Below are positions 47,417-58,605 of a stretch of DNA of 60,000 bases, piece by piece. The position numbers and the translations under genes are program-made. The stretch covers positions 60,495,053-60,555,052 of the forward strand of contig CM060732.1 of assembly GCA_030704615.1 (NCBI GenBank). The letters run 5' to 3'. The stretch is from Takakia lepidozioides. Lineage: Eukaryota; Streptophyta; Takakiopsida; Takakiales; Takakiaceae. The notes beneath the pieces are model-generated. The model had not been told where the DNA came from and searched no databases. It was given only the letters and a program-made list of their open reading frames with translations. The first letter of the stretch is position 1; each line of letters starts with the position of its first letter.

Positions 47417-48780
47417 CTACCTGACTTAGGGACCAAGTACCTACAAGATGCGCCCTCCCTATCTGGTCAGCCAATAGAAACTTACTTCAAGTTGTAAATG
47501 TTTAGATTTAAACACAACAATTCATCTTCCAATAAAAATGATTAAAATCCAAGTATTATTATACGGATTTCGTACTCATGTTACTGAAATAATAACCCCC
47601 AAATAATTCCAGATAAAATTCTCGAGGGCCTTTGTGCACTTTTTTCTTAGAAATAATAACAAGCGGCTAGTTGCGTATGGCTCCTCTTTGTGAGTAGTGA
47701 AATCTACTTTCATCCATAAACTTGAAATTTCATCCATTTATTTTTCATAAATTGTTCAATAAGAGAGATGTTACCTGAAGGAGGTGTTACCTCGAAGCAT
47801 TTCGTGAAGTAGTTTCCAACAAAGGAGAGGAGGTGACACCTGGGGAAGGCACAACATAAACTTCAAGACGATTATACCTATACATCTGAAATTTCTCAGA
47901 TAAATGTTAATAAATTATGGGTCTTACCAGAAACATCAAATGAAAATCCGAGTTCACTTCTCTTACTAATTTTTTTTTTAAAAATGTCTGAACCTGAAAT
48001 TTTTATCTGCAAGATCACGTGTTTACACAATAGAAAAAATTATGTTGGTGCTAAAAGGTTTTTACAACATCGGCGTAAATCACCTAGCAAAATGAAAGAT
48101 GATGTTTTGTAGTACTTATTAGCAGAAAAGATTATAATAAAGCCAATAGATTAGAAGCTTTGGTATATTTCAAGTCTAGATACATATAAAAATGGTTATA
48201 ATAAAATTTATGGTCGTCAAACGTTATGTTAAAAATATTGGTTTTTAAAATACAATAAAAATATATAATGAATTGTTTGCATCGTCTTAGACAATGTCGT
48301 ACACAATATTAGTATTTTTGATATAAATATTTTATTTTTTTCCTAAAAATTATTAGACACGTTATCTCAAATTTTCAAGAGATTGTCAAAATTTATTACT
48401 TGATACCACTTATTACAATTCTCTCTAGCTTTCACTTGTAACAGAAATCCAGCCCAATTCAAACATGCTTTTGCTTAAGAGCTTTATTCATAGGATTTAC
48501 AAAATTTTATTATGTACAGATGAGGGCCCACGGCCTAGTTCTTGGTAACATGGAAAACCAACGACGATCTCTAGCCATTGCAACCTAATTACAGTTATAC
48601 GGTACCGGGCAACTCTCCCGGTCCTCCCACCACTGCACTGTGCTTCTTTTCTGTACGTCATCTAGATTCCAATCTGCCCAGAGCCAACCTCGCATTTATT
48701 TTCTTGATCCCCAAATAGTGCGAATTATGCCTATTCCACGAGACCTTCTCATATCTCTCCAAGTTAGCATAAATGTTGTC
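47417..48780. other. No gene recognised, A/T-rich
   Basis: Low GC, no protein-like frame, no recognised repeat. Confidence 0.45.
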
Positions 48781-48784
48781 CACG

Positions 48785-50035
48785 CTACCCTATGACTTGC
48801 ATGCCGCGTCTTGTAATTGAGACAATCATGCCCACTCCGTTTGGATTTTTCGCGATGCTAGACTGGCGCCAAACGAAACCCAATTTTCTCGGCCCATGGC
48901 TCGTGGCAAGAACTTTCGAAGCTCCAAATCTCGAGTCAATCGCCACGCAACTTCTTTCGTTACATCTCTCTCGTTGACCAACGTATCTTCTTCATTGCTG
49001 AAATCAGATTGAATTGTAGTTCGCGAACATTCTGTAGTTTCCACCATACACTCCTTGCAAGTTTTCTTCTTATTTCGGCTACTTGAGTCTTTCTTTTTCA
49101 TGCGCATTGTTTCATTCACCTGGAATCCCAATCGGGCTTTATCATGTGCACGTTGAGACAAAGCATGAGGTACTTCCACATCCATGTACACATTTTCTCT
49201 ACCCCAAACAAGCCGACGACAGTCAGGAGTAGTATCAATCCTAAATGTAAGTTCTTCGACGATTCGACGTGGAGACGGGTCGCTTCTTTCAACATTCAAC
49301 TGCAACTCCTTTATCTGCCTGTGCTAACTTTCCATCACAGCTTCCTACTTCTGCAATTCTTCTATGCGAATCCGTTGGCTCGCCACAAACTCCTCTAACT
49401 GTTGAATTCGACAGTCTTGACTAGCCAACGGTTGTAATCAACAATGGTTGTATCTCTGCTGGTTCAAGAACCCCCTCGCATTGTATTGTTATGGCATTTT
49501 CCTGCTCTCGCGCCTCGTGTACATCTGCAAACTGACATTGCACTACAAAAATGTCGGAGATATCTATCCCGACTATTATTTTCGGCTTATTCCGTTTGAA
49601 GATGGTTTGTCAATCCACTGTTATATATAGAATGATCTCCACATAAACCATGGCTGCTAAAGAATAATTGATTTGATGTTTGAATAAGTCATCACCCCAC
49701 AATGAGAAGCTCACCTCACGTGCCATATGGCGGAAATGTTCATCAAGGCAAGAATGATATTCCCCATAAAATTGTCTGGTCTGCACCTCATGCCGCTCTA
49801 CTGGCCACAAACAATTGATGTGATGCATTTTCACATATTGTGTGCATCGTGTCAATGACCACTTGTCGCCCGCAGGAAAATGTACTCACCCTTGCTCTGC
49901 CAAAATTTCTTGGTTGTGATATGCTTCCCAATTCACTTGGTACCTTGCATCTTTACGGTACCGCTTCTCAGATGGTATGGCATGCCCAGGATCTTCTGGT
50001 GGTTGATGCCACCCATCTTGACCTCCTCCAACCAT
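48785..50035 (-). pseudogene. RING-like accessory protein gene, copy 1 (degenerate)
   Basis: The minus strand starts at ATG 50,035 (MVGGGQDGWHQPPEDPG), then ARYQVNWEAY, EILAEQG and KMHHINCLWPVERHE. A FRHMAREVSFSLWGDD block and MVYVEIILYITVD follow. These match copy 2 at 57,471-57,020 (HWDIYNDP, ILAEPGW, WCHINRLWPRDRYD, FRHMAEEVHTTLWG, MLYTELILLRPVD) piece by piece. A later segment (48,826-49,305) matches copy 2 again near ENWVSFGASLASRK. The RING-like C-terminal half of copy 2 is not found here. Stops and frame changes make it a pseudogene. Confidence 0.65.
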
Positions 50036-50253
50036 TTTTAAGCACAATAATCTCTACACCACTGCCAACCTTGCCTACAATGTATTTTTCGCAAACATGA
50101 AATGAATTAGGATGGAATCGAGAAATGTTGACCCTTAAAGTAGAGTAATAAAAACTATAAGGGAGGTGAATTTAAAAACTCATAATAGTACTAGGAAGGA
50201 TTGAGCAGGAGACTCGATTCAACATCGAATACAAAGGAACCGTTGGCCAAAAT

Positions 50254-50316
50254 CAGGGTTGCAGTGACGTCACGTCACGTCGGACCTGACACTGACGCGA
50301 CCAACGTCACATCAGT
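50254..50316 (+). repeat. Candidate left terminus of the hAT element
   Basis: CAGGGTTGCAGTGACGTC resembles hAT-type ends. It is followed by CACTGACGCG and a CAACG-CAC pair, which recur reverse-complemented at 54,955-54,990. The 8-bp flank GCCAAAAT has no matching partner at the right, so the boundary is unproven. Confidence 0.4.
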
Positions 50317-50477
50317 TTTGTCGAAAAATCAGTAAAACATGAGTTAGGTGAAAAATATGCCACGTAGGTAGACACGTTGTATTCCAAGCGACACCTTGGC
50401 AAGTGAATGAATTGTTTTATAAATTACTCCATCCGCCAATAGTTGAGGTAATTTTTAAATTATTATTGTTAAATTGG

Positions 50478-51150
50478 TGCGACCTCCAAATGGTGGTGGT
50501 CGCAGAATTTATCTTATTTTTTAATAATTGCGACCACCAGCAAAAGAGTTGTCGCAGCATTTTTTATTTTTTTTAAATAGATGCGACCACCAGCAGGGGT
50601 GGTCGCATTTTTTTCTTTTCTTAAACAGTTGCGACCACCGCTACTAGTGGTCGCACAATTTCTATTTTATTTGTAATAGGTGCGACTACCATCAGGGGGG
50701 TGGTCGCAACATTTTTTAATATCTGCGACCACCAGCATGGGGTGGTCGCAGAATTTTATTTTATTTTTTATTTTATTTTTAATAAATATTCTCTGTGACC
50801 ACGAGCATGGGGGTGGTCGCAACATTTAAAAAAAAAAAATAAGTGCGACCACGAGCATGGGGGTGGTCGCAGAAATTTTCTATTTGTTTAGTAGGTGCGA
50901 CCACCAGCAGGGGGGTGGTCATAGAAATTTTCTGTTTTTTTAATAGGTGCGACCACCAGCAGGGGGGTGGTCGCAGTAATTTGTTTTTAAAATAAATAAA
51001 TAAATAATAATCTTTGTGACCACGAGCATGGGGGTGGTCGCAGCATTTTTCTTTTTTTTAATAGGTGCGACCACCAGCATGAGGGTGGTCGCAGCAGTTT
51101 TTAAAAAAAAATAACATGCGACTTCCTCGTGCGACCTGGAGCGGTCGCAG
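50478..51150 (+). repeat. Array of 26-28-bp palindromes, left of hAT transposase
   Basis: Thirteen units with arms TGCGACCACC and GGTGGTCGCA and an AGCAGGGG- or AGCATGGG-type centre are spaced 50-70 bp apart by A/T-rich DNA. Starts are at 50,478, 50,529, 50,582, 50,630, 50,681, 50,723, 50,794, 50,844, 50,896, 50,948, 51,015 and 51,066, plus a degenerate one at about 51,118. All units have the G-rich half of the centre on the right of the plus strand. The array lies immediately upstream of the transposase and downstream of copy 1 of the RING-like gene's start. Confidence 0.92.
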
Positions 51151-51515
51151 CATTGGATCTGATTCGTCGAGCGTGTGAGGCTTGGAGGCTGGAGGATATA
51201 TAAGGTGGTCCCAATGCCCGTCACTTCTTTGGTTGCAAACACTTTTGTGGCGAGTGAATGTTCTCTATTTCTTTAGCAAGAGTGTAAGCCCAAGAGGAGG
51301 ATGCGGACTTTTTGCTGTTGTGGCTTCCACCAGAGCCACTGCAGCAAATTGTCGAAAAGCACAATACTACATGGTGCATTGATCCACTTGGATTGATGCC
51401 GTAGTGTTGGGCCATCGCATTCTGTTCTAACTTCTATTGCTCTTGACAAATTTACTAAGTACACTAGTGTTCTTCGTTCAACCTTAAGTCTGTGGTTAGG
51501 ATTTTGGGTGTGAGG

Positions 51516-54449
51516 ATGAGGGAGGAGTGGATCCTTGGGTTCACCATAGACCCGCACAAAAAGGACGGTGTTCAATGCAATCTTTGTGCATTGAAACTGA
51601 CGGGTCGCAAAGATCGCATGTTATATCACCTTGGCTACAGAGATGGGAAGAATGCAGGGGTTAGTTTGTGCCCAAAAACCTCCACGCGAGGGAAAGCCAC
51701 TTTGCCCAATGTGGAGGCAATATCCCACCGTTTCTTGATGTGGCCGCGGCTTCTGAGCCAAATACTCCAGGTTCGAATCAAACTGTCCCTCAGAGTTGTA
51801 CCCAGGGGGATTCTTGCGAGGCGTCTACTGTTCATGGAGAAGCCGGTGGGTCAAGAGCAACACTCGATTGTACACCAGTACTTGTACGGCCTAGACCATT
51901 GAGGCAATAATCAATGCAAAAAGGCTTAAATTTGTCGCACAGAAGGACTCTGGATAAGAAGTGGGCCCAATTTTTCTACGAGGCCAATATTCCGTTCAAT
52001 ATCTCGAGGCTTCCTGCGTTTGTGGCTGCTGTTAAAGGCACGTCCGATTCCAAGTCCACATATACACCTCCGAGTTATCGCGATCTCCGCACATGATTGC
52101 TAGAAGATGCTATGTCTGACCTATGAAAAGACAAGTGATTCTCTCCGGAAATATGGAAGCACTATATGTGCGGACGGTTGGAGTTCTGTTACTAATCGAC
52201 CACTGTTCAATGTCATGCTGGTCTGTCCTGCGGGGGAACAATTTTTGGGATCCGTTGACACAAGCGGGGAGAGAAAAGATGCACGTTATCAAGCAGGGTT
52301 GTTGACGAGTTACATCGATAAAATTGGAGCTAATAAAATTATCCAAGTGTGCACGGACAATGCATCTAACATGATTAATATGGCCGATATTTTGATTGTA
52401 CGATATCCCCATCTATATTACCAAGGGTGTGCTGCTCATATCTTTGATCTCGTTTTGGAGGATTGGGGAAAAGAATCATGGATGAAACAACTAGTAAAAA
52501 TGGCAAAGTCAGTTGTGACGTTCATTCGTACACATCACATCCCTCTGGCATTGTTTAGAAAGCATGAACCCAAATACAGCCTTAAGAATCCGGGTGAAAC
52601 CCGCTTTGCCACAAATTTTTTGATGGTGGATCGACTGGTGACTGTGAGGGCGGGTCTGGAGCAGGTGATCATTGACCCTCAATGGGATGCGTATGTGGGC
52701 ACCTTACGCGACTCTCATAAGTCCAAGTCTTTGAGCAAAAATTGGAGGGTCCGCGCAATCATTCGCTCCGACGATTTCTAGGCGAAATGTGCAAATTTTG
52801 TGTACATGGTGGAGCTGGTGTTGATTGCTTTGCGGAAGTTTGATGGAAAACAACCAACAATGGGCAAAACATGGTTGATATTGAAAAACCTTGAGAAGCA
52901 CGTGCAATCCTTGAGGCGTCCTCCATTTTCTATGGACGATGATTTGGCGGCAAGGACCGATGATGCATTTTACGACCGCAAACGAATGATTCGCACGGAC
53001 TTGCATTATGCGGGGCCTTGCTGAATCCATTCTTGCTGGACAATACGAATTTGAGAGACGATGTGGATGCCAAAGCCGGGCTTGTACGGGCCATCATGCA
53101 ACTTGCGCCCTTGAACATGGCAGAGCGAGCGTTGTCCGAGTACTAGTGCTTCTCGGATCGGCAGAATCCTTTCCATGACATGTCGGATCCAAAAACAATG
53201 AACATGTTGCCACATGAATGGTCGGATCTGATTGGAGCTGGAGCAAGAACGTTAGCTCCCATTGCAAAACGTATTCTTGCCCAAGTGTGCTCTGCCTCGT
53301 CCTGTGAGCGGAACTGGAGCAGTTACTCGTTTGTTCACAACAAGATTTGCAACAGGTTGAATCATGCCAGGGCTGACAAATTGGTTTATATCTACACGAA
53401 TTGTAGGCTACTACGAGAGAGAAGAGCAAGTGACGCATCTGCATGGTACGAGAAGAATCTGTTGTCTGAAGAATCTGCCTCAGAGGTCCAATCTAGCAGC
53501 AATGATGACACTGACGCCGCGAGGGACTCCGACTCCGACGGTTGGGATGGGTCCGATGATGTGGGCAATCCTCCACATGACCCATATGAATTTAATGACG
53601 ATGATGCTGCAATGCATCCATCCTTTGATGACCTTGTTGTTGATGAACTGCGACATGGTGTCATCCCAATTGCGGACCCCCTTCCCTCAGTGGAGCACAC
53701 TCTCAACAATGAAGTTAAGGTCAACTCTCCCCCACCACGAGTTCCACAGACTGCGGGAGATGTGCAGGTTGAATCGTCGGATGATGACAACCAGCCGTTG
53801 TCATTCCTTCACCGACATCGTGCCCATGTGATCCGTGCTTTATCTCACTCGGCTCCATCTCATGTTTATCTTTCTCAAGCCGGTCCATCCCATGCTGGTC
53901 CATCTAGTCTCTTTCCCCCTCATGTAATTCCTTCCATCGATACTCCGATCCTAGGAGATGGTTCTTCTGCTGCGGGACTTCTGCAAGTCGAACCATCGGA
54001 CGACGACGACCGGCCATTGTCGTTTCATCTGGCCCGACGACGTCCGTATGTGAACCGTGCTCCCTCGACCCTCGCTAGTCCATCTCATGCCTCTTCCTCT
54101 CATGTCGGCCCCTCTGATGTACGTGTGAGTAGCCTTCTTCATACGAGACCTGCTGAAACAAGCCCAGAAACGGCAGAGAATTGTGCAACCTTTTGTTGGT
54201 GACCGACCTGTGAACACGCCTGATACCCTAGATGGTATTCATGATAGGAGTGAAAATCGACCAGAGAGACAACTGAACGTACTCCGAGGACGACTACAGG
54301 TCCAACGGCCAGTTGCCTCTGGAAACGAAAGAACAGATGGAGATCATGATTCTAGCACTGATCATGGGAACGGGGGTGAAGTGAGTGGGGACGAAGATTT
54401 TGTACTAGACGTGAGATCATACCATCGTCGTCGTGCCAGACGGAATTAG
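51516..54449 (+). pseudogene. hAT-family transposase (BED finger, DUF659, hAT dimerisation), decayed
   Basis: ATG 51,516 starts a BED-type finger region (VQCNLCALKLTGRKDRMLYH). A DUF659/catalytic core follows with DGWSSVTNRPL (first Asp), CTDNASNM (second Asp), GCAAHIFDLVLED and NPGETRFATNF. The C-terminal dimerisation domain has CSASSCERNWS (catalytic Glu) and ADKLVYIYTNCRLL. A long Ser/Pro/Asp-rich tail repeats DDD/NRPLSFH and ends ...SYHRRRARRN at TAG 54,449. Together these are the catalytic triad and domain order of hAT transposases. Stops lie at 51,908, about 52,094, 52,781 and about 53,143, and frameshifts near 51,670, 52,118 and 53,010. The copy cannot make a full protein without repair. 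Confidence 0.9.
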
Positions 54450-54516
54450 TTACAGTTATAACTTCTGTGACGCTGAGCTACTGACTGTTGGTAGATATTA
54501 AAAAAATCGGAAAATT

Positions 54517-54863
54517 ATGCGACCACCCCTCTACGACCACCCCCCTGCTGGTGGTCGCATCTATTAAAGAAAAGAAAAATAGTGCAACCACCAGCAGGTG
54601 GTGGTCGCACCTATTTGTTTTAAACAAAATTTCTGCGACCACCCCTCTGCTGGTGGTCGCGCCTATTGAAAAATAAATAAAAATTATGCGACCACCTCCC
54701 TGCTGATTAAAAAAAAAAAAAACTGCGACCATCCCCCTCCTGCCAGCTGGTGGGCGCACCCATTAAAAAAATTAAAAAAATCTGCGACCCCCCTCCCCTC
54801 CCCCCGCTGCACCCATTAAAAAACATAAACAAATCTGCGACCACCCCCCTGCTGGTGGTCGCA
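54517..54863 (-). repeat. Array of palindromes, right of hAT transposase, opposite orientation
   Basis: Six or seven units, the best at 54,836-54,863, are the exact reverse complement of the left-array consensus (centre CCCCTGCT instead of AGCAGGGG). Others start at about 54,517, 54,582, 54,633, 54,687, 54,723 and 54,782; two lack a full right arm. The array therefore mirrors the left one around the transposase gene. Confidence 0.9.
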
Positions 54864-54889
54864 CCTATTAAAAATAAATAAAAATTGTT

Positions 54890-57471
54890 GGAGAGGGGCA
54901 GTTTGGTCATTTTGGCCATTTTGGATATTTTGGCCTTAGTTGCAAATTTGGACGTGACGTGGCGTTGACGCGTCAGTGTGGACGTGCCTCCACCAGTACG
55001 GAGAGCTCGAGCCTGGGCTCGAGTGGTCAAAGAGGGACCCAGTGTTGTGTGGTCCATCCTTGCCATCATGCGTAGTGTTCTAGGCGAGTGCTGACTCTCT
55101 TCCACATTTGCCGGAGCCGGGTGTGTCGCTCTTGCTACGGCGGCATGCAATTTTTCAATTGAATCCGATATGTTTGGAAGTGGCAAGAACACTCCTGGAA
55201 TAGAGGCAACTTGGTCACGCCATGTGTTCTGCCAATACTTTAGAACACTCGTGATGACAGCCTTGAAATTGTCCAACACCTCCTGCTGCTGGGGGTCTCT
55301 GCGTAACTCTGGAAAAAATGGCCCATCATCCCGACGAGGCACCCAGTACGTCTCATTCATATCCTCCCAACGGATGCTAGCGGCCTCCAACTCCCTCAGA
55401 AATAGGTCTCTCCCAATCGGTTCGCGATTGTATGGGTCGTTTTCCGCTGGCACCCACAGATCCTCAGGCAGTCAGAAGAATCTTTGTCTGGTACAGCTCC
55501 AATGCCCTCCCAAGTTCCGGCAAAAAAGCTCTATTTGGACTAGGTCCCGTATGCCTCTAGCACGCACGGTTATTTCCCAGTTGGATGTCACCCAAAAGGT
55601 CACCGGATCTTTAACCCTAGTTAACGTCTTCACATCCAAGGCGTGCATCTCTCTTGAAATATCCCATGTCATTGTCTCCCCCCAGTGCTGCCAATTTAAA
55701 AAATTGTAAGGCGATACATCCAATGGCATGTTATACCGGTTGTACTCGTATCCCGTGGGCATATTGTCTTGCAACCCAAACAACTCGTAGAAACGTCGAT
55801 GGATTGGTCCACGGCAGTCAGGACATTAGCTGGCTCGCATGGCTGCCGATATGAGACATGTGGGATGGAACAAATGGTCACATGAACCAAGCATATAGCC
55901 TCCATCCGGTCCATAAAGGTTTAGGCACATTGTGCACACCGTACCATCTGTTACCCATGACGCTGGATTGTTCTGTGGTTTCCACGTCCGTTTATTCTCA
56001 TTAATGTAGGATGACATCCTCAGCCTGGTGTCCCACTCCTCCTCTACTTCCAAATCCCAGTTTATGCTGTTATTGGTATCGGAAATTGTATGCACACAGA
56101 GCTCAAACATGACATGCACATCACCCCATGTGGTGAATCCAGTGTACTTCTACGTGAATATATCACGCACAGTGTCGTGCCTTTGCAAATTAGCATAGAT
56201 GCTATCTACGCTTCGATTCGACAAACGTGCTGCACGTTGGAAGGAGGACAACGCTTCTTCTATCCGTGTTTCCCGCGATGCTAGATGGCTCGCCCATGTC
56301 ACCCAATTCCGCCAATTCCCCTTCAACCATGGCCATGATCGGATTTGCATGACATTTGAGTACCGATATGCAACAACCCTAGCTTGCTCGCGTTCCCCAA
56401 CAAGCTGCTCTAATTCCTGTTCTTGGGCCGATGTAATTTGCACGGCTGAACATTCCCCAGTTTCCACTATGGGGTCCTTCCCATTTCTTGCCCTCTCCGC
56501 CGCAAGTCTTTCTTCCTCAACCCTCGCCGGGTCCAGTTCAGACGTTTGCACTTCATTCTCATGCTCGATTGAGTCAACCCCGTTGATGACGCGGTCAATG
56601 TCCATTGGTGGCATATTCAAACGCGCCAATATGTCTTGCTCGTTGGTGATTGGTCTTGGGTCCTGAAGCACACCGCGTATGCTGTCGAGAGTCCCCAACC
56701 TCATTCTTTCCAGCAACTTTGCTATTTGTCACCGTTGCAAACGAACAATGTCTTGCAGGTCTTTGATGTGCTGTTCATGTGCGGCCAACTGTTCCTCCAA
56801 CGGAGAGCGTACATCGCCCCCCTCCACCTCAGACGTTGAAGGCCTAGCTGCGGAGACCTGTTGCGGCGTATAATCTGGAGGTTGGTCTGCATTTCCTCAT
56901 TCTTCCACATCGTCGTTTCCATCCGCCTTTCCTCCTTCTTCTACCTCGTCGTTTCCATCGAACCGTATGATGTCCTGTCCCTGACGTATATACAAGTCTG
57001 GGATATCAGAGAACATGTATAGTTTAGTACGCTGTCTCGCAGTGGCAGTTTGCCAATCCACTGGTCGCAATAAAATCAACTCTGTATACAACATGGCCGT
57101 AAATAAATACGGGACCTTGTTGTTGAGGAGCGGTTGACCCCACAATGTTGTATGTACCTCCTCTGCCATGTGGCGGAAATGCGGGTTGGCGCAGGAATGC
57201 AAACTAGTTTGATTTTGTTTGATTTGTGGATCATACCTATCTCTGGGCCACAAACGATTTATGTGACACCAGTCCACAAATTTCCTGCAGTCACCAAGCG
57301 ACCACCGCTGCCCCAACTTCCAAACTTCCCAACCTGGTTCCGCAAGAATGTTGGGGTCATTGTATATGTCCCAATGAAGTTTGCGCCTAGCCCATTTTGG
57401 TTTTTTTTTGGAGGTCCAGGTTCATTATCGTCATCCCTAGGATGACCTCCTCCGTCTTCCTCCTCCGCCAT
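54890..57471 (-). pseudogene. RING-like accessory protein gene, copy 2
   Basis: The minus strand from ATG 57,471 (MAEEEDGGGHPRDDDNEP) reads a protein of about 860 codons in one frame apart from a one-base shift in an A9 run near 57,410. It has a conserved N-terminal block (WCHINRLWPRDRYD, FRHMAEEVHTTLWG), an acidic centre, and a coiled-coil-like stretch (EEQLAAHEQHIKDLQD). Near 55,990-55,810 there is a RING-type finger: CTMC, then CDHLFHPTC, then CPDC. The conserved C-terminal part carries NMPLDVSPYNFLNWQHWG and YWVPRRDDGPFFPELRRD. In-frame stops lie at about 56,897, 56,735, 56,148, 55,826 and 55,472. The natural C-terminus is unclear, as the frame runs into the palindrome array. I do not know the family; a ubiquitin-ligase-like or DNA-binding role is only suggested by the finger. 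Confidence 0.6.
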
Positions 57472-57894
57472 TTATGGCTTTGGCTTACCCCTACTCGACA
57501 TGTGTTTGCTAAGAAAAATGCTCTCCCAACCCTCCTAAATCATACCTAATCCTACTCCCTAATGAATCCTCCCAAAAAACTAGAGGTACGTGTCACTCCC
57601 TCGGCAGTTCTAAGTGATATGACGCAATGTGCAATGAAAAAAACGTGGGTGCTAGAGGAGGGCTTCCCCGGAGGTACTCAACATCGATTTCATAGAATCC
57701 AATGGCCCAGAATACCCCCCACCCAACCAATAGCACCCCTCTCCACTTGGACTCAATGACAAAGAATGCAACATCCCATCACCCACCAAGTCTTGGTGTG
57801 GAGAAAAGTGAGGGAGAGAATGGCCTCCAAGGCCTTATAAGCCCCCCCTCCACACTCGGGGCGCGCGCTGTCATCATGACTGCACACGCTAGTA
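57472..57894. other. Upstream region of RING-like copy 2
   Basis: Non-coding stretch between the ATG and the third palindrome array. It presumably contains the promoter, but no clear element is assigned. Confidence 0.4.
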
Positions 57895-57899
57895 ATAGC

Positions 57900-57977
57900 T
57901 GCGACCGCCAGTAGGGGTGGTCGCATCTTTTTTTCTTTTCTTTATTATGTGCGACCACCAGCAGGGGGGTGGTCGCA
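57900..57977 (+). repeat. Third array: two palindromes upstream of RING-like copy 2
   Basis: Units at 57,900-57,925 (arms with ACCGCC) and 57,950-57,977 (exact left-array form) are in the same orientation as the left array. Confidence 0.85.
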
Positions 57978-58149
57978 ATATAGGGGACCGCCACGGCCAA
58001 TCCGATCCCTCTTTTCTTAGGAACCCGACAAGTTCTCAATGTGCCATCAGCCCATGCCCTTTCGTATTGTTTCTTTATGCATTGTATTAATTTCTATTAT
58101 ATAGCGGGTCGCCCAATCGTGCCTCTTCATAATGTTGTTTGGCATATAA

Positions 58150-58430
58150 GCGGGACCGCCAACGCCGGCGATCCCGATACCCATTCATATAAAATGAAAC
58201 GAATAATGGGGACCGTCAGCGCTGGCAGTCCCGATTTCCATTTTAAAATTGAAAAGTGAAGGGAAATATAGAGACCGCCAGCGCTGGCGGTCCTGAATTT
58301 GGAATTCGCAGTTTTTATTTTTTTATTTTATTTGGAAATTAGGGCGAGCCAATGGCACCCCGGTACTAATTTGTTTTTTAAAAACAATACGCAAATTCGC
58401 GATCGATTCTGGCGGTCCCGGTTTTATGTT
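58150..58430. repeat. ACCGCCA palindromes with GCGAGCCAATGGC module, copy 1
   Basis: Palindromes GGGACCGCCAACGCCGGCGATCCC-like (58,152), GGGACCGTCAGCGCTGG-like (58,209) and AGACCGCCAGCGCTGGCGG-like (58,272) are followed by GCGAGCCAATGGC and CCCCGGTACT at 58,344-58,367. The last palindrome plus this module recurs at 59,765-59,865 and 59,887-59,972. Confidence 0.8.
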
Positions 58431-58446
58431 TAAAAAATAACCAACA

Positions 58447-58565
58447 GTCACTAGCTCAGTGTGCCCTGAGTGCCACCCAGATGGTTCTGGGGTCGAATTT
58501 TGCTACTTGACGGGTGTGTTATCATTTTCTCCCCATTGTGTCCTACTTAAACGCCTCTATGGCGC
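58447..58565 (+). repeat. tRNA-derived SINE
   Basis: The plus strand has an A-box-like TAGCTCAGTGTG and a B-box-like GGGGTCGAATTTTG with GTGCCACCCAG between, as in the pieces at 34,825 and 40,680. The B box departs from consensus, so it is an old copy. Confidence 0.5.
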
Positions 58566-58605
58566 GGTTACTATCAAAGAGGTTATTTTCTCCTCTCACT
58601 ATTAA

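Noticed and set aside
50478-51150. CRISPR-like array
   Set aside because: Units are palindromic, drift in sequence, have A/T-only spacers, and the setting is a plant nuclear genome with a hAT transposase; no cas-like genes.
54707-54890. Extension of the RING-like protein into the palindromes
   Set aside because: The frame stays open by chance through A/T spacers and repeat arms; the arms are shared with non-coding arrays elsewhere.
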